Below are positions 22,310 through 30,403 of a stretch of DNA of 64,000 nucleotides, one piece after another. The position numbers and the translations under genes are program-made. Source of the DNA: Actinopolymorpha pittospori (GTDB taxonomy: Bacteria > Actinomycetota > Actinomycetes > Propionibacteriales > Actinopolymorphaceae); contig NZ_JADBEM010000001.1 in assembly GCF_014873875.1 (NCBI RefSeq), forward strand, positions 9,920,001-9,984,000, in the 5' to 3' direction. The notes beneath the pieces are model-generated. The model was given only the letters and a program-made list of their open reading frames with translations. It was not told the origin of the DNA and did no database searches. Within the stretch, counting starts at the first letter, position 1. Every line of letters starts with the position of its first letter.

Positions 22310-24037
22310 TCAGATCCGCAGCCGGCGACCGGGTGAGATCGCGTTGGACAGGGCGGCGACGAAGGCGTCCAGGGAGTCGGGTACGTCGATGCGGTGCCAG
22401 TCCTCCGGCGCCCGGAACCACTCCAGCCCGGCGTCGGGGGCACCGGGGCGCCCGGACGCCGCGAACGTCTCCGCCCAGCGGTCCTCCAGCCCGAAGACCA
22501 CGGCGTAGGGCAGGAACCGCGCGGCCAGTTCGGCGCGGTGGTTCTCGGGCAGGTCCGAACCGTCGGCAGTGGCGAGGTAGCGGCGGAGGTCCCGGAGCCG
22601 GGCGAGCAGCGCGCTGCCCTTCCCGGTCCGGCTGGGGGCGAGGTCACCGCCCCAGGCGAGCACGCCGCCGGCGAGGACGACGGCCAGGCCGACCAGTCCG
22701 AGCTCGGTGGTGATCGCCAGCACCACGGTCAGGACGACACCCACGAGCGCGAGGGCGGCACCGGCGGTGGTCCAGCGGGAGCGAACCGCGTCCGGTCGGT
22801 GGTGGAACCACCCGCGGGCGTGGACGTCGGCGTAGAGCTGGTCCCGGACGGCGTCCAGGCGTTCGGAGGGCGCCCCCGCGATCTCGGGCAGGCTCACGAC
22901 ATCCCGGGACCCGCTGTCGAAGAGCAGGTCGAGCACGGCCCGCTCGTACGGCGCCAGGTCGTCCGTCGCGGCGCCGGTGCGGTGGATGAGCCACTGCGGA
23001 CCGCGATGCCGAGAGGGACGCCCACCCTCCTCGATCACCAGCAGCCCCCGCATCGCGAGGTCGAGCACGGTCGCCACGATGTCGACCACGTCGGCGCGTT
23101 CGTCGACGAGGGTGCCCATCTGCCCCGGGCGGATCCCTTCCGGCGGGGCGAACCTCGTCCGTCCGTCGGGCTCGGCGACCAGGGGGCGGTAACCGTCCTC
23201 CTGACCGTCCTTCGGCGCACCCGTGTCGCGGCCGCGGGTCCACCACAGCGCGAGCACCGAGAGCCCGGCCAGGGCGACCAGTCCCACCAGCAGCCCGATG
23301 GTGAGGGGCGTCAGGGAGAACGCCGTTCGCAGCGACCAGCGTTGGTCGAGGCGCTGGTCGGGTCGGACGGCGGACGCGGTGGGAAGTCCCGCGACGATCG
23401 TCATCCGCTCGCCGCTGTCGAGTCCCTGCTGCACGAAGACGGGTGCGGAACTCTCACCGAGCTGGGCCGCGGTGCACGGCATGGTCGAGCCGGCGCCTCC
23501 GGCGAAGCAGACCGCCCAGGACACCGCGGGCGCGGAGAGGTTGACCCGGGCCGAACGCACCGGGGTGCTCAGGCCCTGGACGACGGGCCAGCTGACCTCC
23601 AACCCGTCGGAGGTACGGCGGACCGCGCCCTGGACGTCGTAGTCCCAGCGCAGGGTGTGCCGCCCGGTCAGTGGCCGGTCCAGGTCGACGGTGAGCGCGG
23701 CGAGGCCGTCGCTGTCGTCCCGACTCACCGGCACGGACCTGCCGTCGACGCTGGCCCGCACGTTGGTGACGGTGAAGACCTCGTCCTGGTCGGCGTCGAA
23801 GGGGACCCGGATGCGAAGGGTCCGGCGCAGGTCGGCGTTGGGGGTCCGGCCGAAGTCGTACCGCTGTGTCTCCGTCACCCGCAGGGAACCGTCGGCGTCG
23901 ACGCGGACGCCGGCGACCAACTCGGAGACGACATCATCGGCCGGGGCCGCTGCCGCGGCCGCCGCGACTGGGACGAGGACGGCGAGCGCGGCTGTCGCGG
24001 CGACGGCCAGGGTCCGAAGGCGAGGCGCTCGAGCCAT
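22310..24037 (-). CDS. DUF2207 membrane protein
   Basis: A 575-residue predicted membrane protein. It has an N-terminal signal ('LAVAATAALAVLVPVAAAAAA'), an extracellular DUF2207 beta domain (about 30-230, 'ETQRYDFGRT..RRTLRIRVPF' and 'LRWDYDVQGAV') and a membrane helix at about 245-267. A cytoplasmic winged-helix-like part ('VVDIVATVLDLAMRGLLVIEE') follows, then a pair of helices near 435-475 and a C-terminal 'FLPYAVVFGLEDRWAETFA', all standard for the family. Function is unknown. It is divergent from the zinc metallopeptidase gene across 43 bp, so the two must share a promoter region. Both are exported or membrane-bound, which suggests an envelope role. Confidence 0.88.
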   Translation of the reverse strand: MARAPRLRTLAVAATAALAVLVPVAAAAAAAPADDVVSELVAGVRVDADGSLRVTETQRYDFGRTPNADLRRTLRIRVPFDADQDEVFTVTNVRASVDGRSVPVSRDDSDGLAALTVDLDRPLTGRHTLRWDYDVQGAVRRTSDGLEVSWPVVQGLSTPVRSARVNLSAPAVSWAVCFAGGAGSTMPCTAAQLGESSAPVFVQQGLDSGERMTIVAGLPTASAVRPDQRLDQRWSLRTAFSLTPLTIGLLVGLVALAGLSVLALWWTRGRDTGAPKDGQEDGYRPLVAEPDGRTRFAPPEGIRPGQMGTLVDERADVVDIVATVLDLAMRGLLVIEEGGRPSRHRGPQWLIHRTGAATDDLAPYERAVLDLLFDSGSRDVVSLPEIAGAPSERLDAVRDQLYADVHARGWFHHRPDAVRSRWTTAGAALALVGVVLTVVLAITTELGLVGLAVVLAGGVLAWGGDLAPSRTGKGSALLARLRDLRRYLATADGSDLPENHRAELAARFLPYAVVFGLEDRWAETFAASGRPGAPDAGLEWFRAPEDWHRIDVPDSLDAFVAALSNAISPGRRLRI

Positions 24038-24080
24038 GGCCACACAGTAGTGTCGGGCAGCGCGGCGAGAGGAGGTAGGC

Positions 24081-25061
24081 GTGTCGTACGGATACGGCGG
24101 CTGGCCCACCAACCCACGGGCCCGGCGCCGCCGCCGGCCGGGGATCCTCGTCCGGGCGGCCCGTGGCCTCTTCGTCCTCGCGGTGCTCGGCGTCCTCGGT
24201 TCGGTCGCGCAGCAGTACCTCAGCGGTGTCGTGGGCGGTGTCATCCAGGGCGGCGACATCGGCGTCCCCCGCGACACTCCGCCCGACACCGGCACCCCTG
24301 GTTCCGGCGACGGTGGGGGTTCCGGCCTCCCGGACAACCAGGCCTCGGCGATCCTCGGCTCCAACCGCTTCTACACCGCGGGTGGGCTCTCCGACGTCGA
24401 GTGTCCCGCCCCCGACCTGACCAACGCCACGACCAGCGCCCAACGCGCCTACGACGAACACGTCTTCGGCTGTCTCGCCACCGCCTGGAGCGGGCCGCTG
24501 CGCCGGGTCGACCTCACGACGAACGCGCCCCGGCTGTTCGTCTTCGACTCCTCCGGCTCCAGTCCCTGCGGCACGTTCCGACCGCGCGAGGGAGCCACGC
24601 TCGCGTTCTACTGTCCGGTCAACCAGACGATGTACGCCGACGTCGCCGCGATGGCCCGCAGCTTCCCGACCGAGCACCACGTCGTCTACGCACTCGTCCT
24701 CGCCCACGAGTACGGCCACCATCTCCAGGCCAAGGCGGGCATCCTCCAGGCCGAGAGCTCGCTCGCCTACCAGAACCCCGCGCTGGCCACGGAACTGTCC
24801 CGGCGAACCGAGACCCAGGCCTCCTGTTTCGCCGGCATGTTCATCCGCTCCATCGAGGAGAGCTACCCCGTCACCGGCCTGCAACGGCGGGCGTTCGACT
24901 ACTACGCCAGGAACGCCTTCGGCGACCAGGACGGTGCGACCGGAGAGGACCGCAGCCACGGCACCTCCCAGACCCAGGGCCGCTGGATCCTGCAGGGCTT
25001 CGAGGACAACGACACCGGCCGCTGCAACAGCTTCAGCGTCTCCGCGCAGGATGTCCAGTGA
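24081..25061 (+). CDS. Membrane-anchored neutral zinc metallopeptidase (YpfJ family)
   Basis: A 326-residue protein with one N-terminal membrane helix (about residues 28-48), a Gly/Pro/Asp-rich linker and a catalytic domain outside the cell. The zinc motif HExxH appears as 'LAHEYGHHLQAKAGI', with a third-ligand candidate Glu in 'SRRTETQASCFAG'. Flanking 'LAFYCPVNQTMYADV' and 'FDYYARNAFGDQDGATGEDRS' are also conserved in the putative neutral zinc metallopeptidase family. The GTG start has an aggagg site. Substrate unknown. A palindromic terminator lies 80 bp downstream between it and a convergent gene. Confidence 0.9.
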   Translation: MSYGYGGWPTNPRARRRRRPGILVRAARGLFVLAVLGVLGSVAQQYLSGVVGGVIQGGDIGVPRDTPPDTGTPGSGDGGGSGLPDNQASAILGSNRFYTAGGLSDVECPAPDLTNATTSAQRAYDEHVFGCLATAWSGPLRRVDLTTNAPRLFVFDSSGSSPCGTFRPREGATLAFYCPVNQTMYADVAAMARSFPTEHHVVYALVLAHEYGHHLQAKAGILQAESSLAYQNPALATELSRRTETQASCFAGMFIRSIEESYPVTGLQRRAFDYYARNAFGDQDGATGEDRSHGTSQTQGRWILQGFEDNDTGRCNSFSVSAQDVQ

Positions 25062-25098
25062 GTCCGGCGAGTCCGGAGACAGTGAGTCCGGCGAGTCC
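25057..25098. repeat. 18-bp direct repeat over the metallopeptidase stop codon
   Basis: The word agtgagtccggcgagtcc occurs at 25057 and 25081 (24-bp period), and a third partial copy follows near 25102. The first copy contains the gene's TGA. It probably arose by slippage duplication of the 3' end. Confidence 0.7.
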
Positions 25099-25141
25099 CG
25101 CTAGTCCGGCGACCACGAAAACGACCTGACCCCGGCACGAC

Positions 25142-25185
25142 GAGGCGGGGTGGGCGGCGCACCTCCGCGCCGTCCACCCCGCCTC
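25142..25185. terminator. Bidirectional terminator between convergent genes
   Basis: A 19-bp stem with one G-T pair (left arm begins gaggcggggtgg) and a 6-nt loop lies midway between the metallopeptidase (plus) and the anti-sigma-like gene (minus). Neither side has a long T-run. Confidence 0.7.
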
Positions 25186-25250
25186 CCCCGTCTGTCCCCC
25201 CGGCTCCCCCGCTCCCCGCGATCCCCCGTCGGTCCGCCTGGGAACGCCGG

Positions 25251-26216
25251 TCAGTCCTGGTCGGCGCCGTGCGTCCACTCCAGGGTTCGCCGGCAGTTGC
25301 CCGGGGTCGGGTCAGCCACGGTGCCCTTCACCAGGACCTCCGTACCGGCGGGATCGGTGTAGCAGTCCTGACTGGCCGGCCCGTTCTTGCTCGAGTCGTA
25401 GACGACCTTTCCGGACGCGTCGTACCCCCGCAGGATGTAGCCAGGGCCGACGCCGATCAGGCCGCTGCCGGGGGTGACCTTGTCACTCGGCGCCGTCGGG
25501 TTGGCGTCCGGGTGGTTCTGCTCCACGTCCGCGGTGGGGAAGAACCAGTACCCGTCGCGGAGCACGGCGTCCTGTTCCTTCGCACCGTCCGGCTGCACCG
25601 TCACCCGGGTGACGGGCCCGGTGTACATGCCGGCGCCGTGCTCGCGTTGGTCCACGAGGGCGAAGAGGTACGGAATGTCCTTCGCCTCGGGGCCCCCGAA
25701 CAGGCCGGCGCTGACCTCGCCGGACGGAGCGAGCGCGCACGCGAGACGTTCGCCGTCGCGCTGCGCGATCAGCCAGGTCGTCCAGCGCTTGGCGCCCGGC
25801 CGCGGCGCGACCTTCGCCCCCAGCACCGGCTCGAACCCGGTCCAGTTCGGCACCGGTTCCACGCACCGAGCCAGCGCCTGCGCCTGCTCGGCCGGCGGGA
25901 AGTCGAGCGCCGCCGGGGCCGGCAGGACCGACGACGTCGGCGTCGGCGTGGGACGGGGACTGGCCGTGTCGGACGCTTTGCCGGCCGGCGCGAGGGTCGA
26001 GCCGGTCGGTTCCGGCGCCTCCCGGAACAGCTGGACCCCCGCCGCCCCGCCGACGCTGAGCGCCACCACCGCGGCCGCGGCGACCATCGGGGCGAGCAGG
26101 CCGCGGCGTGGCCGCCGCCGCTTGCCCGCGACGGCGGCCACCAGCCGGGCCCGCCGGCGTTCGTGGTGGCCCGCCGGCATCCCCCGTTCCGGCGGCGGTG
26201 TGAGACGTACGTTCAC
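25251..26216 (-). CDS. Membrane protein co-encoded with an ECF sigma factor (putative anti-sigma partner)
   Basis: A 321-residue protein with a short basic cytoplasmic N-terminus, one membrane helix (about residues 44-62, 'LLAPMVAAAAVVALSVGGAA'), a Pro/Thr-rich spacer and a large extracytoplasmic domain with conserved-looking Cys ('LARCVEPVPNW', 'SQDCYTDP', 'TPGNCRRTLEW'). It begins with a GTG that overlaps the sigma stop codon (GTGA), so it is translated with it. The single-pass layout fits an anti-sigma or sigma-regulating protein, but no zinc-binding anti-sigma motif (HxxxCxxC) is visible and the inside part is short. Alternative: a substrate-sensing protein of the operon. Confidence 0.7.
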   Translation of the reverse strand: MNVRLTPPPERGMPAGHHERRRARLVAAVAGKRRRPRRGLLAPMVAAAAVVALSVGGAAGVQLFREAPEPTGSTLAPAGKASDTASPRPTPTPTSSVLPAPAALDFPPAEQAQALARCVEPVPNWTGFEPVLGAKVAPRPGAKRWTTWLIAQRDGERLACALAPSGEVSAGLFGGPEAKDIPYLFALVDQREHGAGMYTGPVTRVTVQPDGAKEQDAVLRDGYWFFPTADVEQNHPDANPTAPSDKVTPGSGLIGVGPGYILRGYDASGKVVYDSSKNGPASQDCYTDPAGTEVLVKGTVADPTPGNCRRTLEWTHGADQD

Positions 26217-26860
26217 GAGGGCTCCCTACTGATCAGATAGGTCGGAAGTAGCAGGCCGTGCAGGCGTTTACGGGCCCGTGACAAGCGGGACTTGACAGTG
26301 CCGACGGGTACGCCGAGCGCCACGGCGACGGCCTGGTGGTCAAGGCCGGTCCACACGCTCAGCTCGATGACCTGGCGTTCGTGGCGCGGCAACCGGTTCA
26401 GCGCCCGGCGTACCTCGCCCATCGCGCGCTCGTCGTCGACCCGCTCGGCCACCGTGTCGGCGTGGTCCGGCTGCACCTCCGGCGCGAGGTTCAGCCGGTC
26501 GATCGCGGCGCGGTAACGCCGCAGGGCGCGGCGTTCGTTGCGGGCGGTGTAGTCGGCGACCTTGAGCAGCCAGGGCAGCGCGCTCTCCCGGTCGAGGACG
26601 ACCTGCCGCCGGCGCCGCCAGGCGTGCAGGAACACCGCGGAGGTGAGGTCCTCCGCCTCGCTCCACGACGCGGTCCGGCGGAACAGGAAGTTGTAGACCG
26701 TCCGGGCGTGCCGGTCGAAGAGCTGCCCGAAGGCCGCCTCCTCACCGGCACTCGCCCGCCGCCACAGCTCCTGGTCGCTGTCCAACTCCGTCAGGACGTC
26801 CACATCCCGTTCGTGTCCGCGCGGCCCGGCCGGGTTCCCGACCATCGCCATCGTGGTCAC
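26213..26860 (-). CDS. ECF RNA polymerase sigma factor
   Basis: A 215-residue group 4 sigma factor. Region 2 is seen at 'FDRHARTVYNFLFRRTASWSEAEDL' with the DNA-melting helix 'VFLHAWRRRRQVV'. Region 4 has 'LPRHERQVIELSVWTGLDHQAVAVALGVPVGTVKSRLSRARKRLH', a complete helix-turn-helix (quoted here in part as LPRHERQVIELSVW and VPVGTVKSRLSRARKRL). It starts with a GTG overlapping the stop of the subtilase by 4 bp and its own stop overlaps the next GTG, so three genes are read as one coupled operon. It probably activates its own operon and envelope genes; its targets are not known. Confidence 0.93.
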   Translation of the reverse strand: MTTMAMVGNPAGPRGHERDVDVLTELDSDQELWRRASAGEEAAFGQLFDRHARTVYNFLFRRTASWSEAEDLTSAVFLHAWRRRRQVVLDRESALPWLLKVADYTARNERRALRRYRAAIDRLNLAPEVQPDHADTVAERVDDERAMGEVRRALNRLPRHERQVIELSVWTGLDHQAVAVALGVPVGTVKSRLSRARKRLHGLLLPTYLISREPS

Positions 26861-29800
26861 CGCAGGATCTCGTACGCGCGGACGACACTCTGCCGCACCC
26901 GGTTGCCGTCGGCGTCGCTCGCGTTCGCCCGTAGCGACACGAACGCCGCGCCGGCCGGGGTCTTCGGCACGACCGTGCGGAAGCCGGCACCCGTGCGCGT
27001 CACCGTGAGCGGGCGCCAGGTCCGCCCGTCGTCGAAGGACGCCTGAAGCGTGAGGGTGGTCCCCTTCGGCTGCACGCCGTCGGTGCGTTCGACCCCGATG
27101 CGCAGCGGGAACGCCCTGGCCGGGGCCCGGTCCCGCTGGTCGAAGTCACCCTCGATCCGGACGCCGAGCAGGCCCGGACCCTCGAAGTCCTCGAACGGCC
27201 CGCCGCTGAACGTCCAGCTCGCGTCGACCCGGGTGGCGAGGGTCGACCAGGGCACTGCCCGGGTGGCCCGCGTCGTGAGCGTGTACGTCCCGGGCTCCGA
27301 CGGGATCTCGAAGGTGCCGCCCGACAGGTCCTCGTTGCTGCCCAGCGGTTGGCCGTTTCGACTCAGACTGGTCGTCGTGGTGATTCCGGTGGCGTCCCAC
27401 GCGGGAGCGAAGCTGTGCCTGGAATCCGCCGGTGAGAACAGCCTGAGTGAGGGGAACAGCGTTCCGCCGTAGGAGAACGGGATCGCGATCGGGCCGATCG
27501 CGGCACGGTTCCAGTTCTCGACGTAGGTCCGGCCCGCGACGTACTCCCGGCCACGACCGTTGTCCTCGCCGCCCTCGTCGCCGGCGAGGCTGCGGGTCCA
27601 GGTCAGGTCGGGTCCGGCCGAGTAGTAGTCGATGCGCCGGCCGGGTACGCGGACGTCGTAGCCGATGTCCTGGGTCGATCCCTCGTTCGGCGCGGTCGCA
27701 ATGCTCGCGAGGTGGGCGGTGCGGGTACCCGCGACGCCCTGGCTGTGGTAGGTGCCGGTGATGGCGGCGAGATCGCGGTCGTGGACGCGGAAGACCGGCG
27801 GGGAGGGGATCTGTCCCTGCTTCGTCTCGTGCAGGTTGTATCCGCGCGGGACGTCGCGGGACCCCTTCGCGGGCTCCGGCTCGGTGAGCGCTGACAGCAG
27901 CCCGAACGTGTACGGATAGGTCCGCACCTTCGGCGTGGGGGTGACGTAGAGGTCGCCGCTGCCGCGGTTCGGGTCGTCGCCGCCCCAGATCTGGTAGCCG
28001 GAGTGGTTGTTCGCGACCCAGATGGACTGCCTGCCCTGCGGTACGGCCTTCGCGGAGTCGACGACGGCTCGCACCGGACGTGCCTTGCGCGCGTCGAGGG
28101 TGACCGAGGTGTTCCGGTCCAGCGGCAGGTCGGGGCGGGCCATGAGGGTCGCGGTGCCCCGCTCGCCGGTGTCTGGTGTCGAGAAGGAACTGGTCGCGAG
28201 GTCGTAGCGGCCCTTGGGCAGCCGCACGGTGGTCGAACCTCCCGGGAGCGGGAGGTCACGGATCGCGCCGGTCGCGACATCGGTCAGCAGGACGACCGTC
28301 TCCGCGGGCTGCCCGTCGCGGTCGAGCGCGTCGACGGTCAGGTCGTAGGACTCGACCTCCCGGACGATGCCGATCGGGGTACGGCTGACCTGGCTTCCGC
28401 CCGCGGTGGCGGTGAGTTGTCCGCTGAAGGAGCCGTCCGCGGCCGGCACCGAGGTGTCGGTCACGACGGTGGCCCGCGCCGTTCCACCGGCGGGGACGAC
28501 GATCCGGGCGGGCGTCACGGTGAACATCCCGGCCGGGGCCGGCGCTCCGTCCGAGCCGGTCGCCGTCACGGCGAGGTCGAGCGTGACGGCCACCTGGTCG
28601 GTGTTGCGGTAGGTCACGGTGCGGCTGATCGGCTGGTCGTCGGTGTGTGGCCAGTCGGCCAGACCGAGGCTGAGGGTCGCGGGTTCGGCCAGGACGTGCT
28701 GGTTGATCGCCCGGGCGAGGTCGAGCCGCCCGGCGCCCTGTTCGAACACGCTGAGCCCCGGCGTCGGTGTGGCGCTTGCCACCAGCGCGGACCGGAGTTC
28801 CTCCACGGTCCAGTCCGGGTGCTGCTGGACCAGGATCGCCGCGCCGCCGGCCACGTGTGGCGCCGCCATCGACGTGCCGGACATGACGGTGTAGTTCTCC
28901 TCGACGATCGGACCGGGGTTGGTCCCCTCGGCCCGCGCGGCGACGATGTCGACGCCCGGCGCGGTGATCTCGGGCTTGAGCGCGGAGCCGTCCAGGCTCG
29001 GGCCGCGGCTGGAGAACTCCGCCATTTGGTCTGACCGATCGACCGCCCCCACCGTGAGCGCGGCCGCGGCGCTGCCTGGCGACCCGATCGTCCCGGCGTC
29101 GGGTCCGGAGTTTCCGGCCGCCACCACGAACAGCGTGCCGTTCTCCTCGGTGAGCGCGTCGAGCGCAGCCTCGACCGGATCCAGCTCGGGGGTGTTGTCC
29201 TTGCCGAGGCTCATGTTGACGACGTCGGCACCTTGCGCGCTCGCCCACTCCATGCCGGCGATGATCCAGGAGTCCTGGCCGAACCCACCGTCGTCGAGGA
29301 CCTTCCCGACGAGCAGTTCGGCGTCGGGAGCCACCCCCTTGTAGCGGCCGCCGGAGGCGGCTCCGCTGCCGGTGATGGTGGAGGCGACGTGGGTACCGTG
29401 ACCGTCGCCGTCCTGCGTGCTGCCGGTTTCGGTGAAGTCCTTCGCCGCCGCGACGGCGTCGGAGAGGTCGGGATGGTGGGCGTCGATGCCGGTGTCGAGG
29501 ACGGCGACCTTCACACCCTTGCCGGTGTATCCGGCCGCCCACGCGGTCGGCGCACCGACCTGCGGGACGCTCTGGTCGAGGGAGGCTCGCACCTGCCCGT
29601 CCAGCCACACCTTCGCGACGCCGGGGTCGAGCGTCCGCGCGTCCGTAGCACCGGCGGTGATCTCGGTCCAGAACCTCCCGGCCGCGGCCGTGGGGGTCCG
29701 CACCGCCTGGCCGCGGATGCTCGCGAGTTCGCGGGTCACCTTCGTCCCGGCCGCGGAGAGGTCGCGCCTGGCCGAGGCGCGCAGGGTCGGGTTGGTGGTG

Positions 29801-30264
29801 TAGGTGAGGATGAGCGGAAGTTCCTTGCCGGCTTGGCCGTCGGCCTGGTCGTAGAGCCCCTGCTCGGCCAGCGCCGTGACGTCGAACAGCCGGGCGTCCA
29901 CCCTGCCGGCGGCGACCAGCGGGAGCGCGTCGGCGGGCAGCACGCTGAGGTGGTCGCCGCCGGTGCGCCGCTCCACGTAGCCGATGCCGGCCCGGCCCGG
30001 ACCCGGTTCGAAGTCGGCACCCTGTCGGCCACCGGCGTACGTCGCGAGCTCGACCTTGTCACCGGTCACCAGCGTGACCGTCTTCACCGTCTTCGGTGCC
30101 ACCGGTGGGTTCGCCGGGGTGCGCGCGCCCGTCACCTTCGCCGGCGTGCCGCCGGTGTTGGTGTTGGTGCCGGCGTTGGTGTTGGTGGTCGCCGCGGCGG
30201 TTCCCGCTGACCCGGCCACGGCCGCCGCGGCGAGCGCGAGGGCGAGCCATCGTGTTCTTCGCAC
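26857..30264 (-). CDS. Secreted S8 subtilisin-family serine protease (large)
   Basis: An 1135-residue exported protease. The start is a GTG at 30264 with a gggagg site, giving a signal peptide 'TRWLALALAAAAVAGSAGTAAA'. A Thr/Asn-rich stretch and a propeptide-like region (to about 225) follow. The catalytic domain shows Asp in 'VKVAVLDTGIDAHHPDL' (about 255), His in 'DGDGHGTHVASTI' (about 287) and Ser in 'VMSGTSMAAPHVAGGA' (about 460). The C-terminal 600 residues are beta-rich and carry Fn3- or jelly-roll-like segments. It is encoded immediately upstream of, and translationally coupled to, an ECF sigma factor, which is unusual for a bulk secreted protease. Substrate specificity unknown. Confidence 0.94.
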   Translation of the reverse strand: MRRTRWLALALAAAAVAGSAGTAAATTNTNAGTNTNTGGTPAKVTGARTPANPPVAPKTVKTVTLVTGDKVELATYAGGRQGADFEPGPGRAGIGYVERRTGGDHLSVLPADALPLVAAGRVDARLFDVTALAEQGLYDQADGQAGKELPLILTYTTNPTLRASARRDLSAAGTKVTRELASIRGQAVRTPTAAAGRFWTEITAGATDARTLDPGVAKVWLDGQVRASLDQSVPQVGAPTAWAAGYTGKGVKVAVLDTGIDAHHPDLSDAVAAAKDFTETGSTQDGDGHGTHVASTITGSGAASGGRYKGVAPDAELLVGKVLDDGGFGQDSWIIAGMEWASAQGADVVNMSLGKDNTPELDPVEAALDALTEENGTLFVVAAGNSGPDAGTIGSPGSAAAALTVGAVDRSDQMAEFSSRGPSLDGSALKPEITAPGVDIVAARAEGTNPGPIVEENYTVMSGTSMAAPHVAGGAAILVQQHPDWTVEELRSALVASATPTPGLSVFEQGAGRLDLARAINQHVLAEPATLSLGLADWPHTDDQPISRTVTYRNTDQVAVTLDLAVTATGSDGAPAPAGMFTVTPARIVVPAGGTARATVVTDTSVPAADGSFSGQLTATAGGSQVSRTPIGIVREVESYDLTVDALDRDGQPAETVVLLTDVATGAIRDLPLPGGSTTVRLPKGRYDLATSSFSTPDTGERGTATLMARPDLPLDRNTSVTLDARKARPVRAVVDSAKAVPQGRQSIWVANNHSGYQIWGGDDPNRGSGDLYVTPTPKVRTYPYTFGLLSALTEPEPAKGSRDVPRGYNLHETKQGQIPSPPVFRVHDRDLAAITGTYHSQGVAGTRTAHLASIATAPNEGSTQDIGYDVRVPGRRIDYYSAGPDLTWTRSLAGDEGGEDNGRGREYVAGRTYVENWNRAAIGPIAIPFSYGGTLFPSLRLFSPADSRHSFAPAWDATGITTTTSLSRNGQPLGSNEDLSGGTFEIPSEPGTYTLTTRATRAVPWSTLATRVDASWTFSGGPFEDFEGPGLLGVRIEGDFDQRDRAPARAFPLRIGVERTDGVQPKGTTLTLQASFDDGRTWRPLTVTRTGAGFRTVVPKTPAGAAFVSLRANASDADGNRVRQSVVRAYEILR

Positions 30265-30350
30265 GAACTTCCTCCCAGAACGATCTCGGTCCCGTACCTG
30301 GAATGTGTCCGCGACCACGGCAGGGGTTCCCGAAAGATGTGTCCACATGG

Positions 30351-30388
30351 CAAGGGCGCCGCCCACCTGTCGGTGAGCGGCGCCCTTG
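30351..30388 (-). terminator. Hairpin terminator after the flavin oxidoreductase gene
   Basis: A perfect 12-bp stem (arm caagggcgccgc) with a 14-nt loop lies 16 bp after the stop of the flavoprotein gene. It isolates that gene from the subtilase operon. There is no T-run on the minus strand. Confidence 0.75.
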
Positions 30389-30403
30389 CTGGAGGAGCGC
30401 GAG

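Noticed and set aside
18411..22713. Two very long plus-strand frames opposite the BNR, rlmB and cysS genes
   Set aside because: They are antisense frames kept open by high GC; the opposite-strand genes have clear family motifs and these have none.
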